A stretch of DNA of 64,000 bases, taken from assembly GCA_021234155.1 (NCBI GenBank), contig JAJEKV010000003.1, positions 24,336,874 through 24,400,873 of the forward strand, read 5' to 3'. Every line of letters begins with the position of its first letter. Position 1 is the stretch's first letter. The position numbers were made by a program, and so were the translations under genes. The notes beneath the pieces were generated by a model that saw only the letters and a program-made list of their open reading frames with translations, was not told the DNA's origin and ran no database searches. The DNA is from Isoetes taiwanensis (taxonomy: Eukaryota > Streptophyta > Lycopodiopsida > Isoetales > Isoetaceae). Shown here in pieces: positions 1 to 10,710 of the stretch.

Positions 1-1739
1 ATGAAGCAAGTCTTCAAGTGAGAGTGTTGGAAGGGCGTGTTCTTGCTTCTAATTCACTGAAATGGCAGGGTCTGGGTGATCGATCTGGCACCAACAGATA
101 CATCTTGTCAATACATTTGAGTGTGAATGCAACTGCAATATATTACTTGGCTTCACAAGTAAAATAATGTAATGGTCATTGTGGACATGCGTGCATTTTA
201 TGTCTTTCATACCATATGATTTTGACCCGACGTAATGTAAGCATGCCCTTGACACAAGCCTGAGATATAACTGAAATTCTTGCCAAGGCATTGGGGATGG
301 GCCTAATTGGTTCCTCATATTTTTGTACTTGCCAATCCAATGTTGTGGATGCAGTTCATCATGATGCAATGCAATGCACCGTTTGGATGTTCTTATACAC
401 AATTTTATGATTTGTATAGAATTGCTTTGGACTGTTGGTGCAAATCAGACTTTTGGGTATTGTATAATTGGATTGTTGATAGCAAATTTACCAGCACCAT
501 GAATCTTTTGGAGACTTTCATCTTTTGGAGGCTAAAGTGACTGGCTACCTAAAGGTCTGATGACGATTTGCTTGAATACTATGTCATTGCTCTGACAATA
601 TGCAGTGATTGAGCCATAATAGCATGCCAACAATAAAGATGGCTACCTAAAGAGCTGATGATTATCTGCATTCGTACTATATCATTGCTCTGATGCTATG
701 CAGTGACTCAACTACAATAGCATGCCAGCAATGAAGATGTTGTTAGCACACTTTCTAGGTATGTTTCTAACCTTCTTGGGCTATGGTTCATATTATAGGC
801 AGTGCATCTGTTAAGTAGCTCAAACTCTTCCTTAGATTGCAGCTGTGTCACATCCTGTCTTTAAGCTAAATGCCTTCCCTATGGTGTTTAGTAAAAATTT
901 TCATTTATTCTTTTTACTTTGCTTTTAAGATACGTTGATGATGCATCACAAGAAGACATGTTCATGATGCAGGGTTGCCTCGAAGAAGAATTGACATTTC
1001 GTTGAAATGGAAATGCTAAGACATGCTTTTTGTTGTTTTGATCCACTTTGGATGCTCTCTGCACTTTGGCTTGCGGAGTTGTGCATAGATAAGCACATCT
1101 ATACCTCTATAATTTTTTTTGCAGGGTTGCCTCGAGGAAGAATTGACAGCCCGTCAAAATTGAAATGCAAAGCCGTGCAGTGTGCCGCCCAGTTGAGATG
1201 TTCTTAGACCATTTGCTCATCTTGAATTAGTTGCTGTTGATTAGGTTTTATATTCATATGATGTCAAGACAAACTATTTTTGGGCTTTATAGATCATGAC
1301 CATGATATCTCTATGGTACTTATATGGAACAGGGCTTAGCAAATTCCCCTACAACATATCATCTCTCCAATTCAAAATGCTCAGAAAGAGCCCTCTTAAG
1401 ATAAGGTGGTAGTAATGACCTTTATGATGGTAGAAATTTGACTATACCCATATCTTAGCAATGTTATTGCACAGGTTATGTCTGTATTATTCTCTATGTT
1501 GAGGTTGTATACTATCGTTACTGACAGAATTGTGTCTATTATCCAGGGTTATGCAATTACAACAGTAACAAAATTATGTTCTTTTTAAAACGTTGTTGGT
1601 AGAAGAGTCAAACTCATTCCAGAGGTATGCGTTTCATTTGATGTCTGATATTTGGTTACAGTTTATGTATGTTCTGGCCTCCTAATAATAGAAAAGCGGG
1701 TCTTGATGGATTTTGAAGGGACATTAATGGGTGAATAGA

Positions 1740-2477
1740 AATTAAGGAGTGCAAACTTGTGAACTCTATGTATCAGTTGTTGCTTGATACTGATATTCTT
1801 CCTCCGTCTAATAAGTGGTCTCTTCAACTTCCTCCTTTTCAATGGCAGAAGGTGTGGTCTTGGGCATGGGACAAGCTACTTCATCCTAAAGTGGCAGTTC
1901 TTTGGTGGCAGATTCTTCATAGGTGTCTGCGGGTTAATGTGCTTGTCCATAAGTTTAACCCTAGAATATCAAATCAGTGTCCAGTATGCAAGCGTGGATC
2001 TGAGACCATTGAGCATTGCTTTTTCATGTGTGAACACCTTAGACAGGTATGGGACTGGTTGTTTTCCCTTTTTCAGGTTTCACTAACAAGTCAACAACTG
2101 CTTTTGGCAATTTACCCAAGTACCTGGACAGAGTTACAAGGCCAGGCTTTTCATCTAGCAGCAGGATGGTTGCTTTGGACTATCTGGAAAAGACGAAGAT
2201 TGGTAATCTTCAAAGGTCTGGATGTGGCAGATAATCGTGTTCTCCAAGAAGCTCAAGATTACATTGTAAAGTCGTATCATTGTTCTTCACTTTCCCCTCG
2301 CAAGAGGCGATTGATTTTTGAGGAGTTTTTGGATGTGCACTCTTATGCTTAGGCAGGTTGCGTCACTCGGTGGGTCTCCGCTTATCCGCTGAGATTTTAT
2401 TCCTGTCTCTGCATTTATACTTGTATTTGACTCTTTGATTGAATAAAGTCTGACGTCCTTCAACAAAAAAAAAAATG
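1740..2477 (+). mobile_element. 5'-truncated LINE insertion with poly(A) and target duplication
   Basis: A 738-bp insertion is absent from the paralogous site in copy B near 41965. It is flanked by 14-bp direct repeats AATGGGTGAATAGA at 1726-1739 and 2478-2491, and B has this sequence once. The 3' end has an AATAAA-like signal near 2443 and an A-run ending near 2475. The coding frame is open right up to the left junction, as expected for 5' truncation during target-primed reverse transcription. Family: plant L1-type LINE with a zf-RVT C-terminus, apparently the same family as the LINE at 17059-18455, whose 3' end also reads CTTCA followed by A's. Confidence 0.93.
1741..2352 (+). pseudogene. 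LINE reverse transcriptase C-terminal zinc-binding region (zf-RVT), fragment
   Basis: The open frame gives about 203 residues and begins at the LINE insertion junction, so any listed start codon is not a real start. The zf-RVT signature is clear: residues like VWSWAWDKLLHPKVAVLWW, then a CPVC pair, then SETIEHCFFMC, followed by a tryptophan-rich tail WLLWTIWKRRR. In the parent element this domain lies C-terminal to endonuclease and reverse transcriptase and is thought to help bind nucleic acid. The fragment lacks both catalytic domains and cannot support retrotransposition. The frame itself has no internal stop, which suggests a fairly recent insertion. Confidence 0.85.
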
Positions 2478-2910
2478 AATGGGTGAATAGATTACAGCAA
2501 TTTTAAAAGCTTTTAATATTACAATTTGAGGAGATCATTCACATTTGATTTGTGGTCTAGGTATGTCATGGAACCCTTGAAATCGACACTGCCTACCGTT
2601 CACGAAATTATAACGTCCTTCAATGATGATATACCGACACAAGAATGTCATTGTCATTTACACTGCATTCTAGATTCTTTTAGCAGCCATTCTCCAGATC
2701 CTTGCATACTGGTTGTTTGCAAGGTACCAATGGGATTTCTAGAGTAGCACTGCCAGTTCTATATCACATGGTAACTTTGGTTCCATGTTTAGAGCAAGCA
2801 ACAATACTGTAGTTATTACTTATGACATTACTTATTACTTATGTGCAAAAATATTACATGCTTATCTACAAGAAGGATCACATATGTGCACAACAATAGC
2901 TGTCAAAAAC

Positions 2911-3074
2911 TCACCTATTGCCTCTCGTTTCTCTAACTCCAACCATTCCAGTCTTCTTTTCTAGGGAGAGAAAGAAGATACAAATACAAGGGATCTGCCT
3001 AAGCTTTAGCGAGCATGGCAGTTCATTCGCATTAGCCTCCAAATTTTCCATCTCCAGTTGTGCAATTTGCTCAA
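2911..3074 (-). pseudogene. Coiled-coil exon remnants in copy A
   Basis: On the minus strand the frame reads as charged helical sequence rich in E, L and R, including IAQLEMENLEANANE. It corresponds to 43196-43370 in copy B, where an exon bounded by AG and GT is visible. In copy A the exon series is cut on its 5' side by the 2.34-kb element that starts at 3075. The parent protein is not identified; the SF1-like exons of copy B that lie downstream are missing here. Treated as a dead fragment. Confidence 0.4.
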
Positions 3075-3676
3075 AACAAAGTTTAAAATGAAACGCACTT
3101 ATTTGCTGCAAACGCACTTGAAAAGGAATCTTTGAAAGATTCCCTAAAATTCCCTTAAAAAATGCCCTTTTCTTGGTATATTTGTGACAAGTGTGACAAT
3201 TTGAATATTTTAGGCACCATTTTTGGAGGGGAATTTGAACTCAGCTTTCATTCAAAATTGTTTGGTACCATTTTTTGGCCTCCTAGTTTGGTTTGAGAAA
3301 TAGTAATATTTTTAAGGACAAAACAAAATAGACATTGAAAAAAAACAACAAGCGCTAAGAGTGCCCAAAAACGTATTTAGTTCAAAGTTTATGAATTCAC
3401 TACAAAATTATGAACAAAATTGCAAAAAATGCAACACATTTTGATATTGCCTTAATGAAGCAAATATTGTCACCTTAAAGTATGCCTCACCACAGCGAAG
3501 TTGAAGTTGAAGATGCTTGCGCTTTGCTTTATACACTTGCTCTTATTTGCTCCTCCAAACTTGCTATAGACTTCAGATACATGCGATGGCGACGTATGTA
3601 TCCAATCGGACTTTTTAAACTTTGTAATTTATTTGTTCTCTGTAGTCCTTAGTTTCTTCCAAATAAATTTCAAGAT

Positions 3677-3941
3677 GGTATAAATTTATACCTCAATAGA
3701 TAGTAATATGTGGACATAGTATGCTAGAGAGTTTGCACGGTATAAATTTATACCGCAAGAAGACTTGAGCGGTATAGATTTATACAACAAAAGAACTCGA
3801 GCGGTATAAATTTATACAACAAAAGGGACTCAGCGGTATAAATTTATCTGAAAAGGACCCAAGCGGTATAAATTTATACCATAAGAGGATTCTAAGCGGT
3901 ATAAATTTATACATAAAGAGTTTTCGGTATAAATTTATACC
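3677..3941. repeat. Array of palindromes GGTATAAATTTATACC
   Basis: Eight exact or near-exact copies of the 16-bp palindrome start near 3677, 3739, 3771, 3803, 3835, 3865, 3899 and 3926, mostly about 32 bp apart with variable spacers such as AAGACTTGAGC. Degenerate copies continue beyond the TA tract (near 4110, 4137 and 4254) and one half-site lies near 4900. The array sits in the left subterminal part of the 3075-5412 element. Subterminal repeats of this kind can bind transposase in other plant DNA transposons; that role here is inference. Confidence 0.9.
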
Positions 3942-3943
3942 AA

Positions 3944-3944
<1 letters not shown>

Positions 3945-4041
<97 letters not shown>

Positions 4042-4083
4042 AATATATAATATATATATAAAATATATATATATATATATATC
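3945..4083. repeat. (TA)n microsatellite
   Basis: Almost pure alternating TA for about 135 bp with a few interruptions near 4035-4060. It separates two blocks of GGTATAAATTTATACC-like palindromes. It probably expanded from the AT-rich palindrome array. Long TA tracts are unstable, so the exact length may be uncertain in an assembly. Confidence 0.95.
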
Positions 4084-4497
4084 AGAAAAAAAAAAAAGAA
4101 GTCTCTTGTGTATAAATCTATCCGAGAGACTTCATGATATAAATTTATAATTTTTTTTTTTTATATATACAAATATGTGAGCGATATATATTAAAATATA
4201 TATATATTAAGATGTATATAAATATATATATACATAAAATATGTAGTCCAGGAGTATAAGTTTATATCGTGCAAAATCTTGTGGGGTCTTTCTTGCTCCC
4301 AAAGGTTTTTGCAACTTAATACTGTTGAAATAACACACTTAAGGGATAATTTTATGCAGTTTTCTTAGTTTTTTAGTTCAAAAAGTTCTAAAATAGTTCT
4401 AAATTCTCTGACCTTGTAATGCAATGTTAGAGCATAAATTAGTCGAATCCCGTTGTTATTTTTACTTTTTTTTCTCTACACACATGCTAACTTCACT

Positions 4498-4945
4498 TTA
4501 GGCAGACTCAAAACCGCTACTAAAGGCAAAGGACCCCAAAATGTTATGGAGACACATGTGTTCAATGAGAAGGAAACTACGTAGTTTGTCCATAGGGGTG
4601 TGAGGAGTGGCAACCCCAAAAAGTTTACCTATTTCTTTGCAAAAGACAAAAAAAAAAGCAAGATAGACAAATACTTCTGTGGAGAAATGTGCAGTGGGAC
4701 GCTTCACCGCTACTGAGATGATGGAATTGTCTTTCAAGACTCTCAACATTGACAAGGAGCTTGACTATCTTCTCAACATCACTATATTGTGGATTGGTAT
4801 TGTGCAAGCCCAAAGACATGATAAATACATCTCCGAGAACAACAAAAAAGGCCATGTAATCACAGAGCTTCACTACTTCAACTTCGTTTCCTCCCCAGAT
4901 AAATTTATACGGCATCGTCGGTTGGAACTTCAACTAAGCGCATGA
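4498..4945. other. Unassigned ORF pair inside the TIR element
   Basis: Overlapping frames are open on both strands: plus 4679-4945 (88 residues) and minus 4625-4933 (102 residues). I recognise neither. The minus frame has a hydrophobic stretch (YMAFFVVLGDVFIMSLG). No zinc finger or DDE signature is visible. It may be captured host sequence or chance. The rest of the element, 4946-5382, shows only AT-rich DNA to me. Confidence 0.25.
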
Positions 4946-5412
4946 TTTCATGGATGTATTACCATTTGTAATACCATATGATGCAAAAACAATAATTTTT
5001 CATTCAAGCAGTTTGTTCAACTGTCTCCCAATGTCTTTTAAGGTCAATTATGATGTTTAGCCAAAATGGTTGTGAAATAACAAATTTTTTGTCTTCTATA
5101 ACAGCCAATATAAATGTTCTAAGGGATAAGATACAAAAGCGTCTAATTTTATCATATGAGTTTGCCCCATAATAAATCTTTGGCTTTCGTAGTGGTCCTT
5201 TTCCCCTCTAAAATGAGATATTTTTCTTTGTTGTTCTTCTCCTTAATGTTAAGTCTTCCTAAAATGTCTGTTTTCATAAGCAGTTTTATAAATCTTTAGA
5301 CACAAGATAGTAAAAGAGTCCTTTTTAGGGGTATTTTAGAATTTTGTAAATTTTTAGAAGGAATCTTTCAAACACACTTCTTAAATAAGTGCGTTTCATT
5401 TTAAACCTTGTT

Positions 5413-6412
5413 TCAACACGAGTCTGCTCAAAATTCGTACCTAGACAACACGAGTCTGCTCAAAATTCGTACCTAGACAATAGGAGTCTGCTCAACACGA
5501 GTTTGCTCACTATATGACACCTAGAATAGGAGGCCCAAACATGAGAACACAAGAAAGTTCAAAGACAGCACTCAACAATCAAGTTCAGTGCAAGAATTTA
5601 TGGGATCCTCGTAGAATAACCCATGTGTTATAGGGATCTTCTCTAGGGCAAGAATTGAATAATTTATTCGCTTATGTTGCTCAACTTCCTGCATAAATTG
5701 ATACAAGAGATTGCTCGAAAAGACATTCTTCAGGATAGAGGAATTATGCTTCAAATCTGCAAAAGTGAAGTTCCTTCTGGCTCCAAGAATATAATTTTAC
5801 TTCGTTCAAAACGAACTGCAGTTGAGCTCTTTTTTCTCAATAAAGTAACGATGAAAACCAACCACAAAACTAGTTTGAGATAAATCCTCATCTGGTTGAT
5901 ACTTAAAATTAGCCTCATTTTCACAATGTCAGAGAGATTTGATGCTGAACTGTAGCATAGAAATGTAGCAGAACTAACAAGCTTGCATCATTCAATAAGC
6001 TCCCCATATCTTGTTCAATATCTACTCCCTTGGATGCCATCACCTCAGTATCATTGCCATCCTATAATCCCAACCTTCCAGTTATTTGTATATTCACCTC
6101 CCCACCAAATAAACTGAGGTTGTATGTATATAACTTTTTGCACATCAAAACAAAATGAAATAGGTACTTGGTGAATCCATTTCCAAATACCCAAGTACAG
6201 CCTTTAAAGACTTCTAATGGCAGTCCTTAAATCTTCTCAACCTAGCACGATATGAGTCAGCATATGATTCTAGTGCTCCAGGATTTCCCAATCTTCTGGC
6301 CATCAAATGAACAATGAAAATACCACAGGACATTCACAAGCCATCAGGCAACTTTCATGGTAATTGGCCAATCTACAAAATCAATTAATCAACAACATTT
6401 CAATCTTCTGCT
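5413..6412 (+). repeat. Dispersed repeat copy A, second block
   Basis: Nearly identical by eye to 43352-44276 of copy B. It opens with a local tandem duplication of a 32-bp unit (AACACGAGTCTGCTC, then AAAATTCGTACCTAG) at about 5414-5477, of which B has fewer copies. An inverted partial copy (D) lies at 59573-60064. No gene is recognised; short ORFs such as 5674-5883 are not convincing. Confidence 0.85.
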
Positions 6413-6599
6413 AAGAATATTGTTCTCCACTATGCAACAACTTATTACAAAAGCGACTAGATTGGTAGTCTTGTGACTCTTATCCAGAGCGTAAAACTTG
6501 ATTTAAATATAAGAAATAGTATCGGCGAGATTGCAGCCCACTAGACTGCAAAAATAAAGCACAAAATTCCTAAAATGTAACTTAAGCTCTTCCATCAAT

Positions 6600-7673
6600 T
6601 TGCAGACTCTAGATACTCTGGGACATGATGCTTTGTACCATGCTCTTTATATGATGCATACGATATTTGCCAAAACATTAATAAGCACTTTGAGTGAAAA
6701 GTTTGGTCTTTGGAAATCATTTTGCAAAGAGGCAAATACAGAAGCAAGGAAGAAAAAGATAGTCAGAGAGCCAGTATTTGTAAGAAAACGCGGTCTGGTT
6801 ATAAAAATAAATGACATACTGCTTTTGTGGATAGCTTTATATGGAAAGAACAAAGACACTATTGAATTCATCCATCAACACCATAAGGGAACATTGAATG
6901 AAAAGGATAAATAGTTTGGTCGAACTACTTTAGGTTGGGCAGAAATTTTTGCTACACTTTGTAGGACAAAAAAGTTTAAACGAGATCTGTTGCCAATTCA
7001 GAAGTCTAGAATGGGAAGACCGCACTAAGTTATGCAACATGACAAGGGTTTACTGAAATTGTATCAGGAACTGTTGTATCAGGATCATCAAGTGTATATA
7101 GATTCAACAAATGCAATTTTAGTGGGTGCTGCTCTAATTGCAAGCGTCACATTTGTTCTCCCGAGTGGAGCATATTAGAAGCATATGGGAGTGCGGATAT
7201 TTTGGGCATTCAACAATTTTTCTTTGTTGTTGCAACTGTTATAGCAGGGGTGGAGCCATGCTATCAATTTCTCACATATAGGTACAACTGTATCAATTAT
7301 TGTACGTAGATTGTTTTATACAGCTTTGTTGCTTGCATTGTCTATTAACTTTGTGTTAGGCGCACTTACGACAGCTGGATTTGCAACTATACCCTATAAG
7401 CATCGAGCTAATATTGCAACTACAATAGCTGTTGGTGGCATCCTTTGCACTTTCATTCTAGGTTGGTTCTTTTTAAGACTGTCGGACCTTGCTCCATCAT
7501 TAGACGTACGCATGTACGCATTTATTGCATACATTGCAGAGCCATGCATGCAGGCATTGATTGCATGCATTGTGCAAAAGCGTGGCGGCAAAGATCGATT
7601 GTTACTTATCACATTTACCTTATGGTTTGCACTTTTGATTTATATTGATAATCAATTTCTATTTGGAACATAA
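6600..7673 (+). pseudogene. Ankyrin/PGG-domain membrane protein (ACD6-like) pseudogene
   Basis: Several frames together resemble the C-terminal half of plant ankyrin-repeat proteins with a PGG membrane domain. Translation near 7100-7240 gives STNAILVGAALIASVTFVLP, then SGAY followed by a stop, then RIFWAFNNFSLLLQL, matching the typical first PGG helix. 7311-7673 continues with three to four hydrophobic helices (LLLALSINFVLGALTTAG, IATTIAVGGILCTFILGWFF). 6600-6914 contains LLLWIALYGKNKDTIEFI, which could be a degenerate ankyrin unit. Stops near 7173 and 7230 and frame changes show it is dead. The family acts in membrane-linked defence signalling; that is family knowledge, not shown here. The block 6413-8194 replaces about 260 bp present in copies B and C. 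Confidence 0.65.
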
Positions 7674-8194
7674 TCTAGCCTTATGTTATATAAATTTTAA
7701 ATCAATCTAAAATAGTGTTAAAGGATTGATAGATGAATGAATACGTTAATATATTTTTTTCCTTTAAAATATTTTAGTTTGTTGTTATCTTTGTCCTTTG
7801 TCTTTGCCCTTTGCTCTTGCTCATTCCAATGTTCCACTTGCTATCAAGAAATTTACTCTTGCAAATCAGGAGATAAAATAAATAAGTAATGATAATGGTA
7901 GAGAATAATTTATAGATATTTAATATTATCTAATAAAAACATTTATAAAAAAATTTATTATTTGTAATAAATATTTTAATGAAAATGTAGAATTTATAAA
8001 AACATTTATATGCAATAAATAGATCATTAACTTGTGTATTTCTCTAGGTTAGAACCATAAAAGTTTTCAATTTATGAATTTACAACTATGTGTTGAATTT
8101 TTAAACCTTGTTGAGTTAAAGGTTTTGAATTTTGTATCTGGATTTATTTTAAATTTATCTTTATAACATATAAATTATCTCTTGTCAAATGCAT
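7674..8194. other. AT-rich spacer, nothing recognised
   Basis: Strongly AT-rich sequence with short runs and no convincing ORF. It ends where copy A homology resumes with TTTGTTGCATCGAC near 8197. Confidence 0.6.
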
Positions 8195-8908
8195 TTGTTG
8201 CATCGACTTTTCCAGAATCTTATGCAATGGGGACAAGAGATCCTGACAGTTTGCTTTTAGGAATCACAAACTTCATTCCTAACTTTGGAGCCATCTTCAA
8301 GTTTTTGTTATTAATATGTGATGGCAAAGATAGGTTGAAAACTCTGATCACATAGTCTCAGTATGAAGCGAAAAAATAGAACCTCCGTTTACCTGGCTTC
8401 CAATCCATGTGTGTGTAATCACCAAAGTATTTCTTGCAAGGAAGAGCTGTTGAAGGGCATCAATGTGCCCTAATGGAAATGCGTCAAGAACTCCTACCAT
8501 CGCCAACACTCTTCCTATTTCTGGGAAGGCGTAAAGAACTCCAAAACTTTCAATAACTTTCGAGTCCAATACCTTGCAAGCATCAAAAATTCATGCCAGG
8601 CAGTTCGAATAGTAGCGACCGCAACAAGGTGACTGACAGTTTGCTGGAAATAGGCAGTTTGAAGCAATTTTTGGCATATTCTAGTCATAATTCAGCATAT
8701 ATTTAGAATATGACAAAAAACAACATTAGCGAGGGTTTGCCCCTCTAAGGGCAACCCAAAAAGAGGTATTTGGCAAGGGAACAAATGGAAGGTTTGCACT
8801 GGAATTGCCAAAATCAGAGATAGATTTAGAGCCAAGACTGAGATCCTTTAGCAGTTATATACTCAACATGTGTCTATCAAGGTAGTCTTAACAAGTTTTC
8901 TTAGAGCA
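8195..8908 (+). repeat. Dispersed repeat copy A, third block
   Basis: Matches 44533-45236 of copy B; part of it also matches 16262-16471 (copy C). A and B similarity stops together after TTTTCTTAGAG, so 8908/45236 is probably a true element or duplication edge. On the minus strand 8348-8569 is an open frame whose counterpart in B (44725-45008) is also largely open; see that entry. Confidence 0.85.
8348..8569 (-). other. Unassigned conserved ORF of the repeat family
   Basis: The frame includes DSKVIESFGVLYAFPEIGRV, LAMVGVLDAFPLGHIDAL and QQLFLARNTLVITHTWIGSQ. A plausible donor follows the last glutamine (CCAG then GTAAAC), so it may be an exon. The B copy has a stop in the middle. I do not recognise the protein. 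That the frame survives mostly intact in two copies is mild evidence that it was once coding. Confidence 0.35.
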
Positions 8909-10164
8909 AACATCTGCATATTCACGTGATCCTGTTCTTAATCCAGTCACAAAAACATCCATAAAGAAAAAACTACTTACAACTCTGTATAGATGCATGC
9001 AAGGTTGGATTCTTGGGAGACTCTATACAACAACAAATAACATAGCCGAAGTGAAGTGGCTTTCTTATTGAGTGTTCCAAAAAACAAGTACAACAATAGA
9101 ATAGTAATAATGGATGGCCATAAAATATGTAAAGCCAAACACCTCTTAAAGCCCCGTAACTAGACAATCATCAGAGGCCTTATAAAAGAAAAAATAAAGC
9201 CACACAAACTCGAAGTCCGAAATCTTATCAACTGGACTAAAAACCCCGCCCTTTTGGGTTTTCGGGGAAAACCATGAGGATAAAAAATGGACTAAGAGTG
9301 ATACAACCGATACTGTTGAGATCCAAATAGTAGCAAAAAATCGAAAAAATCTCCATGCGCTAGCAAACTTCACGCGCACCGATAACATTGAGATCTGAAT
9401 AGAAGCAATAAGTCGAAATATCTCTATGCGGAAAGCAGGCTTCACGTGCACCGCCAAGACCAAACATGCCGAAAAATAAAAAAAAACCGCAATGCCCAAA
9501 AATCCCAAAAGATTGATTCAATGCGCTCGCACAAGAAAACCTAATAAAAGGCAACTCAAACCACTTCACCCATCAAAATTGTTAGTCTTTCAAACTTAAA
9601 TAGACTTAAAGAAAAAGTACAGAAATAGGACAAAGAAGGACATCCGCCTAGCCAGGAAAAACTTCTGCGAACTAGAGCGGGAAAAACATCCATTCATCGA
9701 ACAAAACTTCAGAGAACGGGACGGGGAAGAACATCCGCCTAGCCAGGCAAAAGCATCTGCAAACTAGTACGGGGAAGAACATCCGCCCGTAAGTAAGAAA
9801 ACTTTAAAAAGAAAAACAAATAACCAATCAATTATCACGAGTGCAGTGAACATAACAAAACCAATAACAGGGCTGGGAGGGTGGGAAAAGTAGAGATAAG
9901 GGAGCAAAGAAGATGGAACACTCAAAGAGAAGGCCGATAAAGAAAGTAAGAAAATGGAACAATTTATAGATGATTCTAAAAATGGCCCTCGAAAAAAGGT
10001 CCCAAAATAGGATGCCGTCTTCCCAAGAATGATGGTTCTATGATAGCATAGAACCATTGCATTCTTCGTGATCCCAACCCAGGGAGGAAAAAAAAAAGAG
10101 ATTTGTACGCACAACCATTTTGAGCCCTATCTTAATCCATTCTATCTGCACTTCATTGAAAAGT
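8909..10164. other. Intergenic sequence with short internal repeats
   Basis: No gene is recognised. About 9295-9450 holds two diverged copies of a roughly 90-bp unit (TTGAGATC..AATAG..AGCAA..TCGAAA). About 9640-9790 has repeats of CATCCGCCTAGCCAGG and GGGGAAGAACATCCGCC. A possible hairpin at 9241-9275 (CCCCGCCCTTTTGGGTTTTCGGGG) resembles one near 60168-60200 close to a LINE 3' end. The minus-strand frames here (for example 9146-9508) look like chance. Confidence 0.5.
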
Positions 10165-10410
10165 ATATCTTTCCTAGTATATAGAAACTTGGTACTGAAG
10201 ATAATAGGAAGATCCAGTCTAATCATTACATGTGAAAACTTGTATATTTCTAGCACTATGCCTGCGCACGATGCATTCTTATGGACTATAATAATGTAGA
10301 CTCTAAATCACAGCCTTCCTGCCACACTTACCAATGCTTATGCTACAAACCACACATGTTATATCAAAGGTGGAGTCAGTTTTGCATGTTATAACAAGTA
10401 GGTTAAGAAC
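10165..10410 (+). repeat. Dispersed repeat, inverted partner of 34140-34371
   Basis: The reverse complement of 34140-34371 matches this stretch along its length with scattered differences. Shared words include TAGTCTAATCATTAC and GTAGACTCTAAATCACAGCC. No coding potential is recognised. The two copies are about 24 kb apart in opposite orientation. Confidence 0.85.
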
Positions 10411-10700
10411 TTAACACAATGAGCTACACTGATCATGGCTTCTAAACCCAAAATAAAGTGAGATTGGCTTGATTAAATGTAAGAGCACAAACTGCTTTAC
10501 GCTTGAGAAGATCAAGTTACTAGCTAAGGCATAAAGAAATCTCAATGCAATTTCTAACCACACTTCATGTTAGACTTACCAATGCCTCTACAAGCAAGCA
10601 TGTTATGTCAAAGGCAAAGTGCATTTTATAACAAGTAGCTTAGAAACTTAATAATGGGCGATGCACTGATCATATACGGCTTATTGAATGTAAGAGCACA
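10310..10700. repeat. Imperfect tandem duplication, unit about 240 bp
   Basis: The stretch from CCACACTTACCAATGC through TGTAAGAGCACAAACTGC at 10321-10494 is repeated in diverged form at about 10558-10710 (AGACTTACCAATGC, GTTATGTCAAAGGC, ATAACAAGTAG, TGTAAGAGCACAAACTGC). Function unknown. Confidence 0.7.
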
Positions 10701-10710
10701 AACTGCCTTA

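Larger units (their letters stand above)
1..3074 (+). repeat. Dispersed repeat copy A, first block
   Basis: This block is nearly identical by eye to 40233-42308 plus 43136-43355 (copy B). The window opens inside it, so its left edge is not seen. Relative to B it has a LINE insertion at 1740-2477, small indels near 900, 1160 and 1400, and lacks the roughly 830-bp B segment 42308-43135. I recognise no complete gene in 1-1739. The short ORFs there (for example 307-540 plus and 49-402 minus) recur in copy B only because the DNA recurs. The family could be a large transposable element or segmental duplication carrying gene pieces; I saw no terminal repeats. Confidence 0.85.
3075..5412. mobile_element. 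2.34-kb terminal-inverted-repeat DNA transposon, probably non-autonomous
   Basis: The 30-bp ends at 3075-3104 and 5383-5412 are inverted copies with one mismatch; both contain AAACGCACTTATTT or its complement. Weaker inverted similarity continues inward, with GAATCTTT/AAAGATTC near 3127 and 5361. Flanks carry TCAA at 3071-3074 and 5413-5416, and copy B has a single TCAA at 43352-43355, so the empty site is seen directly. The 4-bp duplication is short and should be treated with care. No transposase is recognised inside. The body holds a palindrome array (3677-3941), a long TA tract and unassigned ORFs. The superfamily is not determined. Confidence 0.88.

Noticed and set aside
49-402. 117-residue minus ORF, also in copy B at 40317-40634
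   Set aside because: Conserved only because the DNA is duplicated; no domain, and composition does not look coding.
3677-3941. CRISPR-like pattern of regularly spaced repeats
   Set aside because: Repeats are 16-bp palindromes with short low-complexity spacers inside a plant transposon; no cas genes and a eukaryotic context.
9146-9508. Minus ORFs of 69-120 residues rich in F, S and W
   Set aside because: Overlapping frames across short internal repeats, no recognisable domain.
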